From positions 372,001-436,000 of the forward strand of contig JAHBXB010000003.1 in assembly GCA_019636655.1 (NCBI GenBank): a DNA stretch of 64,000 nucleotides, given 5' to 3'. Below, piece after piece: positions 46,316-52,613 of the stretch. The stretch's first letter is position 1. The number at the start of each line of letters is the position of its first letter. A program made the position numbers and the translations under genes. Below the pieces are notes generated by a model, which saw only the letters and a list, made by a program, of their open reading frames with translations, was not told where the DNA came from and did no database searches. The DNA comes from Phycisphaeraceae bacterium (GTDB taxonomy: Bacteria > Planctomycetota > Phycisphaerae > Phycisphaerales > UBA1924).

Positions 46316-47255
46316 GCGGCGCGCCACCCATGCGGCCCGGCACCACCGTCGCCTCGATCTCCACCAGCAACTCGGCCCGGCAGATCTTCGCCGGGAAGTA
46401 CTCCACATCGGCGGTCCGTGGCAACCTCCCCGACAGGGCCGCCCTCAGCGCCGAACGATCCGCGGGCCGCCGAAAGTAGACTCGCGCCGTTTCGGTCCCG
46501 TCTATCGAGTACGAGTCTGGACCCGGCACGCCCCGAGCCAGACGATCGATATTCGCGAGCGTTTCCTCCAGTTGAAGCGACAGCGAGCCCGGATGCACAG
46601 AGTCCTCACCCCTGATGCTCGCCGTGCCCGAGACGAGGAGACGCCGGCCCAGCGGCAATGAGGCCACTGTCGCCCGTGCAAAGCACGGCGGCCGCGGACC
46701 ATACGCCCGGGAGTACTCAAACGCAGGAATCTGCCGCGGATTCTCTACCGGCACACCGGGCACACCTGATCCCATCGCGCATACGACGAGGTGGTCGCCA
46801 TCATGACCTACCGCCGATGCGGCCGGGAGAACTCCCGCGAAGGGTCTGGTCCCGAAGCACCGCGTATAGGCGGCGAATCGACCCAAGTTGAAGACCCGGT
46901 AGCGATCAAGCCCTTCATCCATCTGGTCGTGGATGCCGGGCACAAACGCCCACGTCCTCAGCGGATGCGGGAAGCCACCCTCGTTCAGGCCCGCGAGCAC
47001 CAGTTCGAACACCGCCGCGACACTCTCGTTCAGTTGGCCCGTCGACAGGCTCGTGGCGCCAGGCACGACAGCGGCCACCATCCCGATCCCGTCGCCCCGG
47101 TAGTGCTCTAACCCCGCCGACCCTCCCGCGGCCAGCCCCGCAAGACGGGAGGCGACCATGTGGGGCGTCAGCCGCCTCGCCCACGCCGGCACCATCGCCC
47201 TCCCCGATGACTGCAGCAGTTCAGCGCCCTGGCTCGCCACGCTCGTCTCCAGCAC
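46308..47255 (-). CDS. Chorismatase of the FkbO/Hyg5/XanB2 family
   Basis: A 315-residue chorismatase that should hydrolyse chorismate to a hydroxybenzoate (3-HBA and/or 4-HBA) or a related product plus pyruvate. Family landmarks: NLGRFAAYTRCFG, NPRQIPAFEYSRAYGPRPPCFARA, VSGTASIRGEDSVHPGSLSLQ and the end CRAELLVEIEATVV. In Xanthomonas, XanB2 of this family supplies the aromatic starter of xanthomonadin. Product type cannot be settled by eye. The start is a GTG nine bases after the LolA-like gene and the stop overlaps the AMP-ligase start, matching a starter-synthesis then activation order. Confidence 0.85.
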   Translation of the reverse strand: MLETSVASQGAELLQSSGRAMVPAWARRLTPHMVASRLAGLAAGGSAGLEHYRGDGIGMVAAVVPGATSLSTGQLNESVAAVFELVLAGLNEGGFPHPLRTWAFVPGIHDQMDEGLDRYRVFNLGRFAAYTRCFGTRPFAGVLPAASAVGHDGDHLVVCAMGSGVPGVPVENPRQIPAFEYSRAYGPRPPCFARATVASLPLGRRLLVSGTASIRGEDSVHPGSLSLQLEETLANIDRLARGVPGPDSYSIDGTETARVYFRRPADRSALRAALSGRLPRTADVEYFPAKICRAELLVEIEATVVPGRMGGAPHE

Positions 47256-47264
47256 CCTGTGGTC

Positions 47265-48065
47265 TCAGGGCGTCCTCTCGGGACCGTTGCCCGCGCCAGC
47301 CTCGCTCCGATGGACACCGCGAACGTCCCCCATCGGGCGGGACACGCGAGTCGTCTGCGGCACCTTGAGTTCGAGATCATCCGGCTTCATCCCGGTGTTC
47401 AGTCGCACATGGCTGAACACGATCTCCGTCTCCTCGCCCTCCGGATCGGTCATGACCACCCGCTTCGCCGCCGGCGCTGATTCATCGATCAGAACCCGCA
47501 CAAAACTGACGTGCCGCCGCAGGGCTTCGGACCTCGGCGTGAGCCGAAGAGCAAGACTCTTACCATCGCCATCCTCGCCCATGATCCGTGGCTCCAAGGG
47601 CTCGATTTCGAACCGCTCCCGAAGCACGGCCAACCGAGGAAGCGGCCCGCCTGCAAGGTCCCTGAACCCCTCGCCGACCGGATAGATCTCCAGCAGACCA
47701 TCGTCCGGGTAGTACATCTGGATCGACTCGCTCGAGACCAAGAGCGACGACTTCCGCGGCGAGGCGGTGTCCCATCGAACCAGTTCCCCCTTTGCCCGGA
47801 CAACTCCCTGGGACACCAGCGGCTTCTTGAGAAGCGGCGAGTGCCGCCGTTGCTCGAAGTCGGCGCGGAGATCCTGCACCGTGGACATCGCCGCGTCAAC
47901 CGCCTCGAGCCGCTCAACAAATCGCGACCCATCAGAGGACGAAGCGGACTGGGATGCGGCGGGCTGGCAGAATGAGTCCAACGGTCGGCCCCACCATGAC
48001 GCCATCGCACACGCGGCGGCGATCGCAAAGCGGCACACGGGACCGACGGCTCCAATCAGCATCAC
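47265..48065 (-). CDS. LolA-like outer-membrane lipoprotein carrier
   Basis: A 266-residue secreted protein with a hydrophobic N-terminus (about 5-30) and a LolA-type beta half-barrel: QDLRADFEQRRHSPLLKKPLVSQGVVRAKGELVRW, SSLLVSSESIQMYYPDDGLLEIYPV. Periplasmic LolA-like proteins are standard in aryl-polyene clusters and are thought to ferry the lipid-linked pigment. The GTG at 48065 overlaps the dehydratase stop; an ATG one codon on is equally possible. Confidence 0.83.
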   Translation of the reverse strand: MMLIGAVGPVCRFAIAAACAMASWWGRPLDSFCQPAASQSASSSDGSRFVERLEAVDAAMSTVQDLRADFEQRRHSPLLKKPLVSQGVVRAKGELVRWDTASPRKSSLLVSSESIQMYYPDDGLLEIYPVGEGFRDLAGGPLPRLAVLRERFEIEPLEPRIMGEDGDGKSLALRLTPRSEALRRHVSFVRVLIDESAPAAKRVVMTDPEGEETEIVFSHVRLNTGMKPDDLELKVPQTTRVSRPMGDVRGVHRSEAGAGNGPERTP

Positions 48066-48481
48066 TCCACCCTCGCCAGAACAAGCGACCCCGATGCGGC
48101 GACCGCCCCGGCAACCGTCGCCCGCACATCAAAGAGGCACAGACCCGACATCTCCCGGGCCAGTACCGAGTGCAGCCGGATCTCCGCCGGCGGAACAATG
48201 CCGGTATGAAACTTCACATCCACCTGCGCCAGCCTCGCTGAAGGAGAATACCCCGAAGCCCCGCCGGAAAAGGCCATCACGCCGGACACCTGGGCGAGCG
48301 CCTCGGCGACCAGCACACCGGGCACGACCGGGTTGTCCGGGAAGTGGCCTGCAAAGAAATCCTCATCTCCCCGCACCCGCCAGGTGCCCAGAACGCTCCT
48401 CCCCGCCTCGAGTTCCTCGACGCTGGTTACAAACAGGAACGGCGGCCGGTGCGGCAGGTTTTCCAGCGTCCCTGTGCGCAT
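48062..48481 (-). CDS. FabZ-like 3-hydroxyacyl-ACP dehydratase
   Basis: A 139-residue hot-dog protein. The catalytic His is in FFAGHFPDNPVVPGVL and the acidic residue in EALAQVSG, with the family start NLPHRPPFLFV. It would remove water from 3-hydroxyacyl intermediates to create the conjugated double bonds of the polyene. It lies five bases after the ACP gene and overlaps the LolA-like gene. Confidence 0.92.
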   Translation of the reverse strand: MRTGTLENLPHRPPFLFVTSVEELEAGRSVLGTWRVRGDEDFFAGHFPDNPVVPGVLVAEALAQVSGVMAFSGGASGYSPSARLAQVDVKFHTGIVPPAEIRLHSVLAREMSGLCLFDVRATVAGAVAASGSLVLARVE

Positions 48482-48486
48482 GAGGA

Positions 48487-48759
48487 TCAGCCTCTCTTCG
48501 AGCCATCCTGTGGCAACCCCTCGATCAGCAACCCGAGTGTTGTCACATTCGTAAACGCCGCCTTGCTCATCGATCCGTCCGTGATCTTGACACCGAACTC
48601 CTTCTCAAGCTCCGTCACGATCAGCAGGATGTCGAGTGAATCGAGGTCGTACTCGCCCCCTACCAGCGGCATGGTGTCCTCGAACAGCGTCTGCTCATCC
48701 ACTTTCAGACACCGGCGGATCACCCCCTTCACGCGGCTCAATGTCTCGGTGCTAGGCAT
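48487..48759 (-). CDS. Acyl carrier protein
   Basis: A 90-residue carrier protein. The phosphopantetheine serine is S41 in YDLDSLDILLIVTELEKEFGV, a variant of the DSL motif, with flanking acidic helix residues as in dedicated polyketide/aryl-polyene ACPs. It is the first gene of the seven-gene minus-strand unit that runs to the MMPL exporter and is divergent from the methyltransferase gene. Confidence 0.93.
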   Translation of the reverse strand: MPSTETLSRVKGVIRRCLKVDEQTLFEDTMPLVGGEYDLDSLDILLIVTELEKEFGVKITDGSMSKAAFTNVTTLGLLIEGLPQDGSKRG

Positions 48760-48844
48760 GCGACTCCGTAGACTCCTGTCCGACGCCGTGCGCCGCCGGC
48801 CCGAACGCTGACTCGAGCGAGCCCTCCGTATCCGAACCAGCCTG

Positions 48845-48850
48845 TATGAT
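48845..48850 (+). promoter_or_regulatory. Possible -10 element for the methyltransferase gene
   Basis: TATGAT lies 34 bases before the ATG at 48885 inside the 125-base gap between the divergent ACP and methyltransferase genes. No good -35 hexamer is seen at normal spacing. Confidence 0.3.
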
Positions 48851-48884
48851 ACGGGCCGGATGCGACGATTTCAGGAGCTCGGAC

Positions 48885-49676
48885 ATGGCTGTCCATGACT
48901 GGCCCGACTCATCGGGCTCATCACCGCCGCCGCTCGCCCCGCATCCGACGATCCCTCGCTCGTACTCGGCGCCCGAGCACAAGCGGGCATTTCTCAACGG
49001 CATTTTCGACGAGACCGCGCCGGACTACGACCGGGTCGAGCGGTGGCTCTCCCTCGGCAGCGGCCGTTGGTACCGCCGAAAGGCCCTGGCAAGGGCCGGC
49101 CTGCAACCCGGGATGCGCGTCGCCGACATCGCCGTAGGAACCGGGCTTGTCGCGGGAGAGGCGCTCAAACTGGCCGGACCGACCGGCAACGTTGTCGGGG
49201 TCGACCCCAGCCCGCAGATGATGCGACGGGCCAGGGAACGGCTGGGCATCGAGACGTTCGAAGGGACCGCGGAGTCCCTTCCGCTCCTCGCCGGATCGTT
49301 CGACTTCCTCTCGATGGGGTACGCCCTGCGCCACGTCGATGACCTCAACGGTGCGTTTCGAGAGTTTCACAGGGTGCTCAACCCCGGTGGTCCATTCGGC
49401 CCGGGGCGTCTGTGCATCCTGGAGATCACACGCCCCCGCACGCGTGCCGGGCGGGCGTGGCTTTATGCGTACCTGGGGGGTGTCTCGCGCCTGCTCGGCG
49501 CCGTCGCTAGGCTCTCGCCTAGGACCCCGGAACTCTGGCAGTACTACTGGGAGACCATCGACCGCTGCCTCCCCCCGGAGCTGATTCTCGAGTCGCTCCG
49601 CAACGCCGGCTTCTCGAACGAGCGGCGGCACGTCGTAAGCGGGATCTTCTCGGAATACACGGCGACACGCGCGTAA
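48885..49676 (+). CDS. UbiE/MenG-like SAM methyltransferase
   Basis: A 263-residue class I methyltransferase of the UbiE/COQ5 type: the N-terminal IFDETAPDYDRVERWLSLGSGRWYRRKAL matches the family entry, SAM motif ADIAVGTGLV, VVGVDPSPQMM, and FLSMGYALRHVDD. ATG 48885 is preferred to an earlier in-frame codon because AGGAG ends seven bases upstream. Methyltransferases are usual in aryl-polyene clusters, where they alkylate the aryl head; a quinone-pathway role is the alternative, but the context favours the pigment. Confidence 0.85.
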   Translation: MAVHDWPDSSGSSPPPLAPHPTIPRSYSAPEHKRAFLNGIFDETAPDYDRVERWLSLGSGRWYRRKALARAGLQPGMRVADIAVGTGLVAGEALKLAGPTGNVVGVDPSPQMMRRARERLGIETFEGTAESLPLLAGSFDFLSMGYALRHVDDLNGAFREFHRVLNPGGPFGPGRLCILEITRPRTRAGRAWLYAYLGGVSRLLGAVARLSPRTPELWQYYWETIDRCLPPELILESLRNAGFSNERRHVVSGIFSEYTATRA

Positions 49677-49709
49677 CGGCCCCCCGCCATCCCGCCCGCG
49701 CCGATCACC

Positions 49710-51653
49710 CTACTTGCCAGCCGCCTCTTCTGCTTCCTTCGCAAGTTGCTCGCTGACCTTGCGTTCCTCCGTGTCGACCCTGTATCGCTTGAGATAGCTC
49801 GCGAGCGTGAAGGGATCGTCCGTCAGGTCCTTGAAGGCGTCCTGGGCCGCCATCCCGGCGAGTTCCCGGTCGCGTTGACGCATCTTCTCAACGGTCATCG
49901 GCATAAACCCAGTGATCCGGATGACCGCGACGGCGAGCTTCGAGGGGAGCGGAACGGCCAGCGTCGTCACCGCCGCGTCGGCCTCGGAGACGGGCTTGAG
50001 CGGGTCGAGCTTCTCGGCCGTGTCCATAACCTCGTTTCGGAGCTGTGGGGTGTCGATGTCGAACGGAATCGGATCTTGGCGGGTGATACGGATATCACGG
50101 GCCACCTTGGGGATCCGCTGGAACGGGTCGATCGCCTCAGGGTCCAGGAACGTCCGGTCGTTTGCAATTCCCTCGATTCCGCTCGCGATCGCCCGCTGGC
50201 GAAGGCTGGGCGCGTCGGCCTGGAGTTGCTTGAAGGCTTCGAGACGCTGGTAGTCGGTGGTGAGACGGTCGCGGATCTCTTCCCACGAATCCGGCGGCGA
50301 CTCGGCCCGACCGGCGAGGACCGTAAAGAAGTACATGTTGCCGGACTGATCCTCAATCGGACCGAAGGGCACCCGCTCTTGGATCCCCAGGTCGTTGGCC
50401 GGCGCGATCTCCTTTGCGCGAAGTGAGAGGTCCGCAAAGAGAATGCGGGCGTTGCCGCGGGTGAGGTACGCGCGGCCAATGTTGCGGGCGCCAAAGAGGG
50501 CCGTGCGGTCCTGCCACGAGTTCATGACCGTAACCGTGGGCGGAGTCACCGAAATGCCGGAGGTGGTCTTGATGCGCTCGGCGACGGTATCACGGATCGA
50601 TTCGAGCGACGGGGCAGCCCAGTCAGGGGGAAGTACAAAGTACTCCCCAGCCGCCGCCGTCTCCAGCCGCATGGTGGACTTGGCGATCTCGCCGCGGATC
50701 GTGCGGACGGCCTCGGCAAGGATCTTGTCGGTCTTCTCCTTGCGGATCTGGGCCTCGATCCCCGGCCTCGCGGTCTCAAACTCGGGGCTGGAAGCGGCGT
50801 CGGCCTTCCCGGGGTTGGCCGCGAGGAATCGCTTGTGCACCTCGATCGGGTCGATTGGGATCTGCTTCTCCCACTCGGTTCGGTCCAGGGCGATCCACTC
50901 GATCTTGACACGCGGCGGCAAGGTATATCCGATGCCGTACTCACCCTCGCCCTGCTTGACACCCTTGTAGGTCGCGAAGAGTTCCGCAAGCGCGGCGTCG
51001 TCCGGCTTGGGAATCTTGGGGGCAAGTCGCTCGGAGTTGAGGTAGACGTAGTCTATAATGGCCTGGTCGAAGTTATGGCGACCCTCGATGGCCTCCCGCT
51101 GGATGGAGAGGGCCCCGGGCCCGGCGCGGTACAGACTCTCCACGCGATTGACGCCGCGGAACTTGGCGAGGGCCATGTAGAGCTCGTCGGAGGTCATGTG
51201 GGCCGACGCGGCCGATTGCAGCGCCATCTGCTCAACGCCGGAGCGGGCGTTCTCGACCAGTCTGGACATGTCGAGATCGCGGATGCCGGACTGGAACGCC
51301 TGCATCGCCTGGCGCTGAGCGACCAGATTGGCGACGTCCCTGAGCAGCCGCTGGCCGTCCTCCGGGCCGCCGATGAGACCCTCGCGGGCCGCCTCGTAGG
51401 ATTGGAGGATCCACGTATCGAGGTTCGTCTGCTTGTCCATCAGCCCGAGCTGCTCGAGGATGTACTGCTCGTACTTGGCGCGATTGGCTTGGGCGCCGGT
51501 AATCTTGGTGTCGTTGATGCGCATATAGGTCGCGCCCTCGCCCGCCCCGCGCCCCATCTGGGACACGGTCTGCGGGAGCAGGAAGGCGACCATGAGCAGC
51601 GCCCCGCCGACCACCAGGATCCAACGGTTGTACTTGCGCAGGAACTTGAGCAT
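49710..51653 (-). CDS. PpiD/SurA-N-like periplasmic chaperone
   Basis: A 647-residue protein with a short cytoplasmic start, one membrane helix (about 12-30, ILVVGGALLMVAFLLPQTV) and a large periplasmic part. The segment TYMRINDTKITGAQANRAKYEQYILEQL resembles the SurA/PpiD N-terminal chaperone domain. A middle region with QERVPFGPIEDQSGNMYFFTVL is PPIase-adjacent in style, but I see no clear parvulin active site. Planctomycetes carry several such long PpiD relatives. It lies downstream of rpsD on the same strand, 145 bases away. Confidence 0.75.
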   Translation of the reverse strand: MLKFLRKYNRWILVVGGALLMVAFLLPQTVSQMGRGAGEGATYMRINDTKITGAQANRAKYEQYILEQLGLMDKQTNLDTWILQSYEAAREGLIGGPEDGQRLLRDVANLVAQRQAMQAFQSGIRDLDMSRLVENARSGVEQMALQSAASAHMTSDELYMALAKFRGVNRVESLYRAGPGALSIQREAIEGRHNFDQAIIDYVYLNSERLAPKIPKPDDAALAELFATYKGVKQGEGEYGIGYTLPPRVKIEWIALDRTEWEKQIPIDPIEVHKRFLAANPGKADAASSPEFETARPGIEAQIRKEKTDKILAEAVRTIRGEIAKSTMRLETAAAGEYFVLPPDWAAPSLESIRDTVAERIKTTSGISVTPPTVTVMNSWQDRTALFGARNIGRAYLTRGNARILFADLSLRAKEIAPANDLGIQERVPFGPIEDQSGNMYFFTVLAGRAESPPDSWEEIRDRLTTDYQRLEAFKQLQADAPSLRQRAIASGIEGIANDRTFLDPEAIDPFQRIPKVARDIRITRQDPIPFDIDTPQLRNEVMDTAEKLDPLKPVSEADAAVTTLAVPLPSKLAVAVIRITGFMPMTVEKMRQRDRELAGMAAQDAFKDLTDDPFTLASYLKRYRVDTEERKVSEQLAKEAEEAAGK

Positions 51654-51798
51654 GCGAGAATGACCCCGGGGTGCACTGCAGGGAGAACTCCGCGGCGTCG
51701 CCCGGCGCGCGGGGCGTGGGCGAAGCCGGGGTGGCGTACCGCCCGGGCCCGACGCTCCCCTGGATCGGGCGAGACTCGGCCGGCGCGGTCGCCCTTGA

Positions 51799-52398
51799 TT
51801 AGCGGTAGAACTCGACGATCAGGTTCGCGTTGACATCGAACGGGATCTGGTCCGACGTCGGAAGCGCGACAACACGCAGGGTGAGTTCGCCGGGGTTGAG
51901 GTCAAGCCAGCCCGGGACCTCGTGGCCGGGGAGGGACTCCATGTTCTCGCGGATGAGCTTCTGGATCTTCGGCTTGAGGGTGATGACGTCCCCGACCTTG
52001 ACCGAGCAGGACGGACGATCAGTCTTGCGGCCGTTGAGCAGAACGTGCCCGTGGGCGACAATCTGACGAGCGGCCCAGATCGTGCGAGCCAGGCCCGCCC
52101 GACGGACGGCGTTGTCAAGGCGGCGCTCGAGGAGCTGCAGGAGAACCTCGCCGGTGTTGCCGGTGCCGCGGGTGGCCTCGGCGACGTAGCGGCGGAACTG
52201 CTTCTCGAGGACGCTGTAGTGGTGGCGGAGCTTCTGCTTCTCGTTGAGGCGCAGGCCGTAGTCACGCAGACGGCGGCCGCGGTACCCGTGCATCCCGGGC
52301 GGGGTGAGCTCACGCTTGGATGTGTGCTTGGGGTTGTCGGCGATGGGAACGCCGATCCGACGGGAGAGCTTAACCTTGGGACCTGTGTACCGAGCCAT
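51799..52398 (-). CDS. rpsD: 30S ribosomal protein S4
   Basis: A 199-residue S4 with the standard start MARYTGPKVKLSRRIG, the S4 RNA-binding domain RRLDNAVRRAGLARTIWAARQIVAHGHVLLNG, and the usual end LIVEFYR. It lacks the N-terminal zinc-binding cysteines, so it is the zinc-free form. It stands apart from other ribosomal genes. In its leader a six-base inverted repeat CTTCCT-AA-AGGAAG lies at 52428-52441 upstream of the start; S4 often represses its own synthesis through leader structure, but this hairpin is not a proven site. Confidence 0.98.
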   Translation of the reverse strand: MARYTGPKVKLSRRIGVPIADNPKHTSKRELTPPGMHGYRGRRLRDYGLRLNEKQKLRHHYSVLEKQFRRYVAEATRGTGNTGEVLLQLLERRLDNAVRRAGLARTIWAARQIVAHGHVLLNGRKTDRPSCSVKVGDVITLKPKIQKLIRENMESLPGHEVPGWLDLNPGELTLRVVALPTSDQIPFDVNANLIVEFYR

Positions 52399-52613
52399 CG
52401 CGCTGATTCCTTCCGTCCCCGGCCTGGCTTCCTAAAGGAAGTGGCGGGGTGCCCGCGGTGGAACGCGGGCGATCTGCGCCGGGTGGCCGCGGCTGCGGTC
52501 CGGCAGGGGTGAGATCCGGGCATGACTGAGCCGGGATGTGGAGGGGGATTGAAGCACTCGGAAGGGGGAAGGTCAACTGGGCCCCAAACACCCGCCGGCA
52601 GGGCGGGCGGGGC

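Larger units (their letters stand above)
34279..49676. other. Aryl-polyene (xanthomonadin-like) biosynthetic gene cluster
   Basis: Fifteen kilobases hold, in order: GT2-DUF2062, halogenase-like flavoprotein, KS-CLF fusion, LpxL-like acyltransferase, two PlsC-like acyltransferases, MMPL exporter, lipoprotein, AMP ligase, chorismatase, LolA-like carrier, FabZ-like dehydratase, ACP and a methyltransferase. Apart from the missing ketoreductase and thioesterase this is the gene set of aryl-polyene pigment clusters such as xanthomonadin (Xanthomonas) and the APE clusters of Proteobacteria. Most genes overlap or abut within three minus/plus blocks. Boundaries are set by the unrelated ankyrin lipoprotein and PpiD-like genes. 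Confidence 0.85.

Noticed and set aside
48752-49003. 83-residue minus-strand open frame upstream of the ACP gene
   Set aside because: It is low complexity, overlaps the methyltransferase start, and the ACP has its own start.
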